Positions 42,517 through 50,730 of a stretch of DNA of 59,213 nt are shown in pieces; positions within the stretch are counted from its first letter, which is position 1, and each line of letters begins with the position of its first letter. The notes under the pieces were generated by a model that worked only from the letters and a program-made list of their open reading frames with translations, had not been told where the DNA came from and made no database searches. Source of the stretch: Coriobacteriaceae bacterium (lineage in GTDB: Bacteria > Actinomycetota > Coriobacteriia > Coriobacteriales > UMGS124); contig JAHZHK010000003.1 of assembly GCA_019420325.1 (NCBI GenBank), forward strand, positions 1,684 to 60,896. Reading direction: 5' to 3'. The position numbers and the translations under genes are program-made.

Positions 42517-44472
42517 CTACTTCGGTGCCTTCATTGCTCGCATCGCATTGAGAATCGCGATGATGGCCACGCCCACGTCGCCGAACACGGCAAGCCACAT
42601 GTTGGCGATGCCGAGCGCAGCCAACACGAGGATGACAAGCTTCACTGCCAGGGCGAACACGATGTTCTGCCACACGATGCCCATCGTCTTCTTGGCCAGG
42701 CGGATGGCGCGGGCGATGTTGGAAGGCTTGTCGTCCATAAGCACCACGTCGGCGGCCTCGATGGCGGCGTCGGAGCCCATGGCGCCCATGGCGATGCCCA
42801 CGTCGGCGCGGGTGAGCACGGGAGCGTCGTTGATGCCGTCGCCCACGAAGGCAAGCTTGCGCTTGTCCCCTTCGGCGGTGAGTAGGCGCTCCACCTGTTC
42901 GACCTTGTCAGCGGGAAGCAGCTGCGCCTTGTACTCGTCCAGCCCCAGCTTCTCGGCCACGGCCGCGGCCACCTCGGTGCGGTCACCGGTGAGCATGACC
43001 GTCTTCTTTACGCCCATGGCGTGCAGGTCGGCGATGGCTTGGGCGGAGTCGGCCTTCACGACGTCGGCGATCACGATGTGGCCGATATACTTCCCGTCAA
43101 GCGAGACGTGCAGGATGGTGCCGGTGAGCTCGCAGGCGTGGTAGTTCACGCCGTGGCTGACCATGAGCTTGTCGTTGCCCACAAGCACCGCGTGCTGCTC
43201 GATGGTGGCGACCACGCCGTGGCCGCTCTCCTCGCGCACCTCGGCAATCTTGCTTTGGTCGATGTCGCCGGTGTAAGCGGCCTTGATGGACACGGCGATG
43301 GGGTGGTCGGAATAGGCCTCGGCGTGGGCGGCCATGCTGAGCAGCAGGTCGGGGTCCACGTCGGTCTCGGCGTGCACGGCCACGACGTTGAACGTGCCGT
43401 TGGTGAGGGTGCCCGTCTTGTCGAAGACGACGGTGTCGACCTCGGAGAGGGCCTCAAGGTAGTTGGAGCCTTTCACGAGCACGCCGATGCGCGAGGCGCC
43501 GCCGATGCCGCCAAAGAAACTGAGCGGCACGGAGATGACAAGGGCGCACGGGCAGCTCACCACGAGAAATGTGAGGCCGCGCAGAATCCAGTCGCTCCAG
43601 GCACCCATGCCAAGAAGCGGCGGCAGCACGGCGAGCAGCAGGGCCGCGCCGGTGACGGCCGGGGTGTACCAGCGGGCAAAGCGGGTGATGAAGTTCTCGG
43701 TCTTGGCCTTCTTCTCGCTGGCATTTTCCACGAGCTCCAGGATGCGGCTCACGGTGGACTCGCCGAAGGGCTTGGTGGTGCGCACGTGCAGAAGGCCCGT
43801 CATGTTGATGCAGCCCGAGACGACCTCGGCGCCCGTCTCCACGTGGCGCGGCACGCTCTCGCCGGTGAGGGCAGAGGTGTCGAGCTGGCTTGCACCTTCC
43901 ACTACGACGCCGTCGATGGGAATGCGCTCGCCGGGCTTTACCACAATGATGGAGCCGACCTCGACCTCGTCGGGGTCCACCTGCATAAGGTCACTGTCGC
44001 GCTCGATGTTGGCGTAGTCGGGCGCGATGTCCATCATGGCGGCGATGGACTTGCGGCTCTTGCCCACGGCGTAGCTCTGGAACAGCTCGCCCACCTGGTA
44101 GAACAGCATGACGGCCGCACCCTCGGCCATGTGGGGGTCGGTGTCGGGGAAGAATACCATCGCAAACGCGCCCAGAGTGGCCACGGTCATGAGGAAGTTC
44201 TCGTCAAACACCTTGCCATGGCGGATGTTGTTGAGGGCCTTGCCAACGACGTCGTAGCCGGCGATGGCGAAGGGAATGGCAAACAGCACAAAGCTTGCGT
44301 ACACGTTGCCCGGCGTGCCAAATACCGCTTCAAGCACGCCCAGCTCGTCGAGGGCAAACACCACGGCGAAGATGCCCAGTGCGACAAGGATGCGTGCAAG
44401 TCGATGCTGCAGCGACTCCTTCTTGCGCTTCTTCTTTTTCGTCTTGGACTTTGCTGCCTTCGCGTCAGCCAT
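42517..44472 (-). CDS. P1B-type heavy-metal-translocating ATPase (Zn/Cd/Pb type)
   Basis: A 651-residue metal exporter. Motifs in order: SALTGESVP (actuator domain), SCPCALVIS (metal-binding CPC in the membrane), DKTGTLTNG (phosphorylated Asp), an SDHP-type HP motif in YSDHPIAVS, and GDGINDAPVL (hinge). The CPC followed by LVISVPLSFFGGIGGASRIGVLVKG is typical of the ZntA/CadA group rather than Cu ATPases. The N-terminus is a Lys-rich stretch (KTKKKKRKK), and the usual HMA metal-binding domain is missing; a separate HMA protein is encoded upstream at 44802. The ATG at 44472 follows AGAAGGAC; an upstream start at 44508 is less likely. Confidence 0.92.
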   Translation of the reverse strand: MADAKAAKSKTKKKKRKKESLQHRLARILVALGIFAVVFALDELGVLEAVFGTPGNVYASFVLFAIPFAIAGYDVVGKALNNIRHGKVFDENFLMTVATLGAFAMVFFPDTDPHMAEGAAVMLFYQVGELFQSYAVGKSRKSIAAMMDIAPDYANIERDSDLMQVDPDEVEVGSIIVVKPGERIPIDGVVVEGASQLDTSALTGESVPRHVETGAEVVSGCINMTGLLHVRTTKPFGESTVSRILELVENASEKKAKTENFITRFARWYTPAVTGAALLLAVLPPLLGMGAWSDWILRGLTFLVVSCPCALVISVPLSFFGGIGGASRIGVLVKGSNYLEALSEVDTVVFDKTGTLTNGTFNVVAVHAETDVDPDLLLSMAAHAEAYSDHPIAVSIKAAYTGDIDQSKIAEVREESGHGVVATIEQHAVLVGNDKLMVSHGVNYHACELTGTILHVSLDGKYIGHIVIADVVKADSAQAIADLHAMGVKKTVMLTGDRTEVAAAVAEKLGLDEYKAQLLPADKVEQVERLLTAEGDKRKLAFVGDGINDAPVLTRADVGIAMGAMGSDAAIEAADVVLMDDKPSNIARAIRLAKKTMGIVWQNIVFALAVKLVILVLAALGIANMWLAVFGDVGVAIIAILNAMRAMKAPK

Positions 44473-44696
44473 GGTCGTCCTTCTTTCTTGCACTGACCCA
44501 TGCGTCATGCGGTCCCAGAGATGCCCTCACTTGGGAATTAACATACAGTTCAGATTTCTCAAAAACCCGCCAACTGGGCTTTTAATGATTTAACATACAT
44601 CTCACTGGTTGAAATGTATGTTAAATCCGCCCACCCAGGCAGAATCCCGAGTCCCGAGCCTCCCCATGTGCCCGAGCAAGCGCGTCACGCGCGCAA

Positions 44697-44784
44697 GGGC
44701 GGGGGCTAAAGTCGGTCGCGAGTTCCGCAGCCGCGCCATCGGCGCGGCGAGGACTGTCCGAGCAGACGACTTTAGCCCCCGCCC
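44697..44784 (-). repeat. Diverged family B palindrome between the HMA and ATPase genes
   Basis: A perfect 18-bp outer stem, GGGCGGGGGCTAAAGTCG (44697-44714) with 44767-44784. The ~52-nt core keeps CCGCAGCCGCG and GCGGCGAGGACTG, words of family B. It starts 17 bases after the HMA stop codon, in sense orientation. The interval 44473-44696 holds no gene. Confidence 0.8.
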
Positions 44785-44801
44785 CCGGGGAGCCCAAAGC
44801 C

Positions 44802-45020
44802 TTAGCGAATAATCTCGCAGTCAGGCTCGACGTCCTCCGTGTAGGTCACCACGCGCTCGAGCACCTCGTCGAACTCGGCGTCGTCGGCCTCAAGCGTGAG
44901 CTTCTGGGTCATGAAGTTGACGGAGACGGACTTCACGCCGTCGAGCTTGGCGATGCCTTCCTGCAGCTCACGGGCGCAGTTGGCGCAGTCGATCTCGTCG
45001 AGCTTGAATACCTTACGCAT
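44802..45020 (-). CDS. Heavy-metal-associated (HMA) domain protein
   Basis: A 72-residue ferredoxin-like metal-binding domain. Cys12 and Cys15 in IDCANCAREL form the metal site, in the position of the GMTCxxC loop. LDGVKSVSVNFMTQKLTLE is the usual second helix and strand. It lies upstream of the P1B ATPase in the same direction and probably delivers metal to it, replacing the missing N-terminal HMA domain. Expression is likely metal-controlled through the promoter/operator just upstream. Zn, Cd or Pb is likelier than Cu, given the neighbour. Confidence 0.88.
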   Translation of the reverse strand: MRKVFKLDEIDCANCARELQEGIAKLDGVKSVSVNFMTQKLTLEADDAEFDEVLERVVTYTEDVEPDCEIIR

Positions 45021-45088
45021 GATGGCGCTCCTTTTCTCCAGGGCGGTTCTTACCGCCTCTTTGTACGCTGCCGTTATTTGAGTTGTTT

Positions 45089-45148
45089 ACATATGAACAA
45101 TCGTTCATATGTTGGCCTGCAGTATACGCCGCCTATATGCGCTGTCAA
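45089..45148 (-). promoter_or_regulatory. Promoter with ArsR/SmtB-like operator for the metal-efflux genes
   Basis: On the minus strand, a consensus -35 TTGACA (45143-45148), a 16-bp spacer and -10 TATACT (45121-45126) are followed at once by a perfect palindrome, ACATATGAAC-4-GTTCATATGT (45089-45112). The TGAAC...GTTCA core resembles operators of ArsR/SmtB metal-sensing repressors. No such regulator gene is seen in the window. Confidence 0.8.
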
Positions 45149-45158
45149 TGCAAAACGA

Positions 45159-45190
45159 AAAAGCCCTCCGAATATTTTCGGAGGGTTTTT
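45159..45190. terminator. Bidirectional rho-independent terminator
   Basis: CCCTCCGAA pairs with TTCGGAGGG across a four-base loop, with five A residues before and five T residues after. It ends the minus-strand gene that stops at 45226 and insulates the metal promoter. Confidence 0.9.
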
Positions 45191-45225
45191 CGTAGGTCTG
45201 GAACTTATTGTTTCCGGCAGACTAA

Positions 45226-45657
45226 CTAGTCAGAACTGTCGGATAGGTTCGACATGGAGGCCATACTTCCCGATTGGATATCCCGGCCGTTCTTCAATTG
45301 CTCGATCATTATGTCCTGCATCCATTTTCCGACCCACATGTAAAGTGCTGGGTATTCGTGCGCAATGATACCTAGAGGGTATCCCTCTTGCTCCGATTCC
45401 CATGGTGCATAGCAGTAGAGTTCTGAACCCTCTGGCAGTGCACCTGCATCGAAATTTTTCAACTTGGAGAATGACTGTGGAACAGATGTGAGGCCAATCA
45501 AGCTACCTTCCAAATCATTCAGACTTTCCTTTAACACAACCGGGAAATATGCGAGGTATAATTTCCCGTCGAGGAAGATGAAATTGTTGACTACCTCCTG
45601 AGGGTTATCGTCCGGCACCCTTGAATCAAATGATGATGTTGAACTTGATTTAGTCAT
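45226..45657 (-). CDS. Protein of unknown function (143 residues), linked to a Tat-exported protein
   Basis: I do not recognise this protein. It has no signal peptide or membrane span. A Ser/Thr-rich N-terminus (~1-20) is followed by a compact-looking region with many aromatics (FIFLDGKLYLAYFP, GSELYCYAPWESE, YPALYMWVGKWMQD) and a Ser-rich tail. It begins 13 bases after the stop of the Tat-exported protein gene, without a strong ribosome site, so it is probably co-transcribed. Base composition is clearly less GC-rich than the chromosome around it, suggesting a recently acquired locus. A terminator follows. Confidence 0.65.
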   Translation of the reverse strand: MTKSSSTSSFDSRVPDDNPQEVVNNFIFLDGKLYLAYFPVVLKESLNDLEGSLIGLTSVPQSFSKLKNFDAGALPEGSELYCYAPWESEQEGYPLGIIAHEYPALYMWVGKWMQDIMIEQLKNGRDIQSGSMASMSNLSDSSD

Positions 45658-45670
45658 ATAAGGGGTTCGC

Positions 45671-46300
45671 TTAAGGAATTATTACCTGATGGAAGAGCTG
45701 AGCAACAGGTTGCGCAATTGCCCAGCCATCGGGCGCTTTATTGATGACCGATGTTGCGATAAAAGTATATGTTCCAGAAGGCAGTACCTGGGTTTCTCCA
45801 GATAGATATTCAAAGCGAAGATCGGTGAAAACCGTCTGCCCTTGTGTATATACACGTCCGGTTGCGTTGTTGGTGGCGGAAACGCCTGCTGTTACCATAG
45901 GCACCGAAATCCAAATGGGGAAACTGGCAACTTGAGTGTCATAGTGAATTTGTTTGGCAGCCGTTGCATATTCGGCGCTGGTAACGGTGACCTCTGCAAT
46001 CTGAGCAATCGCGCGTTCGTCATTGGGAGGTTCGGATATAGTTGCCGCATTGGTTGTTTCGGACATTAAAGTTGAGTCAACGTACGCTTTGGTATCGGGG
46101 CTCAGGCTGTTATACATTTCTGGATGCGCAATTCTAAGATACGCACCTATCGTTGTCTGATCGAAGGGCGTAAGAATTTGTGGAATCGCAGTATCATCAG
46201 CTTGAGCAGATTTGGGCGAGCTGGTGCCTATCGAACCAGCAGTGAACAACGAAACCGCAGCCAAAGATTTGAGGAAAGAGCGACGAGAAAGGTCAAACAT
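45671..46300 (-). CDS. Tat-exported protein of unknown function (209 residues)
   Basis: SRRSFLKSL (residues 5-13) is a good twin-arginine signal, with a hydrophobic run and AQADD as the likely cleavage site near residue 34. The mature part has a helical half (~45-110) and a strand-rich half (~115-205; FPIWISVPMVTAGVSA and GTYTFIATSVIN). I recognise no family. AAGGAGGG lies before the ATG, so it is well expressed when transcribed. Its composition is AT-richer than the window average, like its downstream partner. Upstream lies a repeat-rich gap and then an ABC transporter operon in the same direction. No fused enzyme motif is apparent. Confidence 0.7.
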   Translation of the reverse strand: MFDLSRRSFLKSLAAVSLFTAGSIGTSSPKSAQADDTAIPQILTPFDQTTIGAYLRIAHPEMYNSLSPDTKAYVDSTLMSETTNAATISEPPNDERAIAQIAEVTVTSAEYATAAKQIHYDTQVASFPIWISVPMVTAGVSATNNATGRVYTQGQTVFTDLRFEYLSGETQVLPSGTYTFIATSVINKAPDGWAIAQPVAQLFHQVIIP

Positions 46301-46389
46301 AATCCCTCCTTATTTGGTTGTGGGCTGTTCCGATACAACCCTTATGTATGTACAATAGCGATGACAAGCTCAAAGAGCAAGACTACAAG

Positions 46390-46680
46390 GTGCCTCCGAG
46401 ACAGTCGCTTCTCGGGCCTTTTTGCGTCAGAGGGCTTGGTTGGTTGCCTGTTCATAGGTACGCCGTATTCCCTTTAACAAAAGCCCTCCGACTTTGCGCT
46501 GGAAGGCTTGTCGGTTACGTGCCCATAGGGGAGGCCGTATTCTCTTTAACAAAACCGCTCCGACTTTTTGCGTCAGAGGGCCTGCCAAGGCGTTGCGTTG
46601 CATTGCGGGCTGTGTCAGAGGGCTTGCCGGAGCGTTGCGTTGCGGGTTGCGCCCGGGTTCTACCAGGTCTCAGGCCCGCA
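46390..46680. repeat. Repeat-rich gap downstream of the ABC operon
   Basis: No gene is supported between 46301 and 46680. Two 34-bp direct repeats (46462-46495 and 46534-46567) share GCCGTATTC and CTTTAACAAAA, then CTCCGACTTT, at a 72-bp period. The word GTCAGAGGGC recurs near 46425, 46572 and 46615. The GTCAGAGGGCTT and AAGCCCTCCGAC words are partly complementary and can pair. A small hairpin (CCGAGA/TCTCGG, 46396-46415) precedes GCCTTTTTG. Confidence 0.65.
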
Positions 46681-48483
46681 TCAGGTGCGACCTGGCCAAC
46701 AGAAGAGCACGTGCGAGCTACCTGCGTCTTTGCGGGCGGGCCTCATCTGTCCCCATGTGGGATCGACGCTACCGTCGTGGCTTGCGACGAGCGCGCAGCC
46801 TCCACGTGCGGCAAACTCGTTGATGAGTGCCACGACCTCGTCGGATGCAATGATGTCGAGGGAGCTTGTGGGTTCGTCGAGCAAGAGGCAGGTTGCACCC
46901 GTTTGGAACGCGGCGGCGAGCACGACGCGCTGGCGCATGCCGCTGGAGAGGGCGTGAATCGGTTTGTGGTCAAACCCGCCCACGCCGCAACGTTGCTCGA
47001 CATGGGCGACCGTCGATGTCTGGGGCCAAATGGCGCGGACGGCTCGCATGAGACCGCGGACAGTCATCCAGGGGCACAGGCCTGGGTCGTCGTTGCTTGC
47101 GTATGCGATGCGTCCCCGGTACCGTGCGACGTCGCAGATGTCTATGCCGGCAATGCGGGCTGTGCCCTGCACGCGGCCCACGGGGTCGGCGCACAGGGCG
47201 CGCAACAGGGTGGTCTTGCCGGTGCCGTTTGGCGCGCGCAAGGCGCAAACGCCCCCTGGCTCGAGCGAGATCAGCGCCTCCACTGCATGCGTCCCCGCCG
47301 ATGCCTCGCAAGAGCAGGTAAAATTCCCGCTCGCAGGGAAATGAGCCGCCCGCATGCCGTCCCCGCTGCCTCGCCAGCTGCGCTGCTTCAGGTCAAACTG
47401 GGTGCTCAGTGCGATTAGGGCGACCAGCGCCGCAGCTGCACACACCCCAAGCTGCAAGGTTATGCCGTGTGATGCGCTGGCCATTGGGGGAATCGCCTGG
47501 GGTACCGTGTAACCCGGGCACCCAGAGATGCGCCCAAAGTCCAGGTAGTATGGGGCGCACTGTGCCAAGATGGTCCCCAACGCCTCGGCAAGGCCCGAGG
47601 AGCCCAGGACGAGGGGTATCGCCAACGCCGCCCCGACGATGGCCAGGCTGAGGGGAGCCGACCTCGACATCCTGACAAGGGCCGCCCCACACATGGTGAG
47701 GGCCGCCAAGCCGGCTGCGAGCAGGCAGGCCGACCCTGTGAGTGCCTCGGCAAGCGCCGCTTGCCCCGCCGTGCCGACCATAACGGGATAGGCTGCATCG
47801 CCCAGACCGCCGTTGAGCAGACCTTTTGCAAATGTGATGCCAAGGGCTACCAGCACTGGCGCGGCCCCGCACACGAGGATGCACGCGGCCATGGCGACCA
47901 ACGTCTTGCGGGGGCTTACAGGCACACGCCCTAAAACCATGCCCCGGGAGGTCATAAGGGCGATAGCCGCGATGGATGTCACGCATGGCAGGAACCAGAC
48001 CACATACGGCACGCCGCCGCCCAAGGCCCAGGCAGCCAGGAAGAGCGCAGGCGCCTCGTGTGTGGATGCAAACGTCTCGGGCGTGCTGAGACTGGCAAGC
48101 GAGGAGGCTAACCATGCGAGCTGCCCTGCCTCCTCGCGACCCAAGCTCGCTTCGTAACTCAGTAGCTGGGAAAGCGCGGAGTATGCCTCGGTGCCAGTAT
48201 GTGCTTGCGAGACCGCGCCGGCGTATTGGAGCACCTCGTCGCCGTAGTCGTTTGCCAGGTTGTCGAGGAAATCCCCATCGGCATATGTTGCAGGGTTGAG
48301 CTCGTATGCCCCTTCAAGCGGGATGGGAAGGAGCGCCACGAGAAGGGCGGCTGCAATGAGAAGCGCGGCCGACGCCAGATACAGGGGGCAACGCAGCGTC
48401 CATTCCAGCAGCACTGCAGCGAAGCCCTTCGCCGAACCCACACTGCCCCTGTCTGCGCGATGCTTGGGGGCGTACCTGCTCAT
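46681..48483 (-). CDS. Fused ABC permease-ATPase of a two-permease transporter
   Basis: A 600-residue fusion. Residues ~1-385 are a permease with six to eight hydrophobic segments and a large extracytoplasmic loop after the first. Residues ~415-600 are an ABC ATPase with Walker A APNGTGKTT, signature LSSGMRQR and Walker B CLLLDEPTSSLD. The permease half is paralogous to the separate permease at 49156: both share an EAPALF/EAPALY, PVSP and FGDPAYPVM/LGDAAYPVM pattern. The ATG overlaps the ATPase stop upstream (ATGA), so it is translationally coupled. It probably works as a heterodimer with the 48480/49156 pair to export a peptide or hydrophobic substrate. The substrate is unknown. Confidence 0.8.
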   Translation of the reverse strand: MSRYAPKHRADRGSVGSAKGFAAVLLEWTLRCPLYLASAALLIAAALLVALLPIPLEGAYELNPATYADGDFLDNLANDYGDEVLQYAGAVSQAHTGTEAYSALSQLLSYEASLGREEAGQLAWLASSLASLSTPETFASTHEAPALFLAAWALGGGVPYVVWFLPCVTSIAAIALMTSRGMVLGRVPVSPRKTLVAMAACILVCGAAPVLVALGITFAKGLLNGGLGDAAYPVMVGTAGQAALAEALTGSACLLAAGLAALTMCGAALVRMSRSAPLSLAIVGAALAIPLVLGSSGLAEALGTILAQCAPYYLDFGRISGCPGYTVPQAIPPMASASHGITLQLGVCAAAALVALIALSTQFDLKQRSWRGSGDGMRAAHFPASGNFTCSCEASAGTHAVEALISLEPGGVCALRAPNGTGKTTLLRALCADPVGRVQGTARIAGIDICDVARYRGRIAYASNDDPGLCPWMTVRGLMRAVRAIWPQTSTVAHVEQRCGVGGFDHKPIHALSSGMRQRVVLAAAFQTGATCLLLDEPTSSLDIIASDEVVALINEFAARGGCALVASHDGSVDPTWGQMRPARKDAGSSHVLFCWPGRT

Positions 48484-49163
48484 AGGAACAGCTTCCGATA
48501 TGCCGTGTGCAGGCCGCTCGAATCTGCGCAGTCTGGGGCCGCGACGCATCCCTCCCTGGTTAGGAAGAGGACCCTTGTGCATATGTGGGAGATGCTGAAA
48601 ATGTCGTGCGTCGAGACAAGCAGGCCGCACCCGCGCCTGAGCAACCCTTGTACAACCCCAGAGAGGAGCTGTCGGCCGTCGTCGTCCATGCCGTTTTCCG
48701 GCTCGTCAAGGAGCACGTACGGCGCCCCCGACATGCAGGCGAGCGCTAAGGTCAGCCGCTGCGCCATGCCTTTGGAGAGCTGGGAGACGCGCTTGTCAAT
48801 GAACGGCGCGACCGCGCACTGCTTGGCAACCTGCTCGAGGTCACAGGGCGAGTCCCAGATTTCCTTGACGCATGCGAGATGCCAGGCGCATGTTTTAGCA
48901 GGGTAGAGCAGCCGGTGCTCAGAGTCGGCATAAAACACGCTCGTACGGGCAGCTTTGGAGCGCCGCGCAATAACCATACCGTCGACAGTGACCACAGCTT
49001 GAGCGTCGGCAACGGCGTCTCCCGCCACCGTGCGCATGAGCGTTGTCTTGCCTGCGCCGTTGGGTGCGATGAGCGCGACGGCCTCCCCGCCGCTCAGGTT
49101 GAACTGCACGTTGCGGTACTTGATGCCGTCTTTGTGAAACGAGGCGTTACGCACTTCAAGCAT
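48480..49163 (-). CDS. ABC transporter ATP-binding protein
   Basis: A 227-residue ABC ATPase. Walker A is APNGAGKTTLM, the signature is QLSKGMAQRLTLA, Walker B is YVLLDEPENGMDD, and the switch His is in LVSTHDI. The LSKGM signature is typical of ABC-2-type exporter subfamilies. The ATG at 49163 has GGGAGG upstream and overlaps the preceding permease by 8 bp; its stop overlaps the next gene by 4 bp. It is the partner ATPase of the permease at 49156. Confidence 0.88.
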   Translation of the reverse strand: MLEVRNASFHKDGIKYRNVQFNLSGGEAVALIAPNGAGKTTLMRTVAGDAVADAQAVVTVDGMVIARRSKAARTSVFYADSEHRLLYPAKTCAWHLACVKEIWDSPCDLEQVAKQCAVAPFIDKRVSQLSKGMAQRLTLALACMSGAPYVLLDEPENGMDDDGRQLLSGVVQGLLRRGCGLLVSTHDIFSISHICTRVLFLTREGCVAAPDCADSSGLHTAYRKLFL

Positions 49164-50304
49164 GCTGGCCTCCCTTCGGTTTGTCGATACATGCCCGCAG
49201 GGCAATTCCTGCGCCAATCAGGACTACTACCAGCACGATGCTTGAAATGAGCGCAGCGGGCAACGACACCCCGGGTATAGGGCACGCACTGAATTCGGGC
49301 GTAAACGAGGCGAACCCAGTGATGGACCAGACTTGGAGATAGGTCGCGGGCAGGTAGGCGCCCAAGGGGCTCATTGCCACCGTGCTGTAGAAGGGAAGCG
49401 TTGGCAGCATCAATGCGACGACGGCAGATATGCCGGCCAAAAGCGCGCTGGACGAGAGCATGAAGAAGAACTCCGCGATCACTGCCAGCACAATCGACAA
49501 CACAACGAAAAGCAGGGCCGACTCTACAAGCGATGCGCCCAGCGTGGTGATGCGCATTGTGTCGCCCACCTCGAACATCACGGGGTATGCAGGGTCTCCG
49601 AATCCATTCTTGATGGTACAGACGAGCATGGAGGGCATGAACGCGATGGCGACAGTCGCGACTGCGGCCGCAGTACCGGTCGCTGCCGAAACAAAGAACC
49701 CGTAGGCGGGACTGACGGGCGCGCGAGAGAGCAGCCGGCCCTTGCGCCTGTAGAGCGCAGCCGTAATGACGGCTGCGAGTACGGGGAGATAAAACGCGAG
49801 ATAGGGAATGGTCCAAATCATGGAGGAGGCATAGTAGAGGGCCGGGGCCTCTAAGGTGCTTGCATAGCCAAGCGTGGGATGTTCCATTTCGGCAAAAAGA
49901 AGCAAGTAGTCGCGTTGCGCCGAGAGAGCGCGAACATCAGATATGAGGTAGCCGTGCTCGGCGGACTCAATCTCAAGATTGAAAAACTCGGTCGCGGCGT
50001 CGATGAACTCGGATGTGCTTGAGGCCGCAACGGTGCGTTCGAGGGCTGCGACCTCCCGCTTCGTCAAGTCGATGCTCTCGCTTGCGGCAACGCGGGCGAA
50101 GTCGCTGCTCAAAAGCCCCTGTAACGATTCCAGGTTTGACTCATACGACTTTTTGCTCAGGGGCGTTCCGACTCCTGAGTCTGGATTGCACGGGAGAAAC
50201 AACCCCAGGCAGACGAGCACCGATAGAATCAGGAAGGTGGCGATTGTGCCTGCGGAGTGCAGCGATGCCCCTACAATCCGTCGGGCGAAGCGGGAGGTCG
50301 TCAT
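49156..50304 (-). CDS. ABC transporter permease (ABC-2-like)
   Basis: A 382-residue integral membrane protein. One N-terminal span (~18-38) is followed by a hydrophilic extracytoplasmic loop (~40-165, probably helical) and five or six further spans, ending in a short basic tail. This layout is seen in ABC-2 exporters and in bacteriocin- or lantibiotic-immunity permeases. It is a paralogue of the permease half of the fusion at 46681. GGGGGC precedes the ATG. It begins 12 bases after the stop of the small secreted protein, which places both in one transcript. Confidence 0.8.
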   Translation of the reverse strand: MTTSRFARRIVGASLHSAGTIATFLILSVLVCLGLFLPCNPDSGVGTPLSKKSYESNLESLQGLLSSDFARVAASESIDLTKREVAALERTVAASSTSEFIDAATEFFNLEIESAEHGYLISDVRALSAQRDYLLLFAEMEHPTLGYASTLEAPALYYASSMIWTIPYLAFYLPVLAAVITAALYRRKGRLLSRAPVSPAYGFFVSAATGTAAAVATVAIAFMPSMLVCTIKNGFGDPAYPVMFEVGDTMRITTLGASLVESALLFVVLSIVLAVIAEFFFMLSSSALLAGISAVVALMLPTLPFYSTVAMSPLGAYLPATYLQVWSITGFASFTPEFSACPIPGVSLPAALISSIVLVVVLIGAGIALRACIDKPKGGQHA

Positions 50305-50316
50305 TATTGCCCCCGA

Positions 50317-50730
50317 TTAATACACTTTGTAGTTAGCCTGATAGTGATCCATGTAATCGGCGACATTACCCAGGTAGGTACCACTTGGGGTGTTTAGACT
50401 CCAAACGTTGTACCCCTTCGAGTAAAGGTAAGTCGGCGAAACCTCATAGAAATCGGTTTTGTAGCTAATCGTGCGATAGTCGGGATTGAATTTGTAGCCG
50501 GTGTAGTAGGTTCTCAGAGCGTCATAAGTGTTAACGACCGTTTCGAAAAAGGAGCAAGGTGCAATTTCCGAATCGGAGTTGACCTCGGCGCTTACGGCAG
50601 GGGCGGTTTCATCCGTTGTGGATTCGGCCTGTGCATCAAGGGTGAACATGGTCAGTGACAGGGACAGAACTGCCGTCGCAATGCCGATGGCGATGCGTGC
50701 CGGACGTGACTCCTGAAGGCTCATACGCAT
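50317..50730 (-). CDS. Small secreted protein at the head of the ABC operon
   Basis: A 137-residue protein of unknown family. The signal peptide (hydrophobic run ~12-30) ends at AQAES, giving a mature protein of ~103 residues. This has an acidic, Thr/Ser/Glu-rich start, one Cys, and then an unusually Tyr-rich C-terminal half (14 or so Tyr; words TYYTGYKFNPDYR, YLYSKGYNVW, YQANYKVY at the very end). The ATG at 50730 follows TAGGAG; an earlier ATG at 50760 is less likely. As first gene before a dedicated ABC transporter it could be the exported effector, a bacteriocin-like toxin, or a substrate-binding partner. I do not recognise it as lactococcin 972 or any named bacteriocin. Confidence 0.7.
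   Translation of the reverse strand: MRMSLQESRPARIAIGIATAVLSLSLTMFTLDAQAESTTDETAPAVSAEVNSDSEIAPCSFFETVVNTYDALRTYYTGYKFNPDYRTISYKTDFYEVSPTYLYSKGYNVWSLNTPSGTYLGNVADYMDHYQANYKVY

Noticed and set aside
44697..44784. Intrinsic terminator between the HMA and ATPase genes
   Set aside because: The stem is long, but no T-tract follows on either strand and the core contains family B words, so it was classed as a repeat element.
50317..50730. Lactococcin 972-type bacteriocin
   Set aside because: The gene context (ABC transporter downstream) fits, but the expected Trp/His/Gly pattern and length of that family are not seen.
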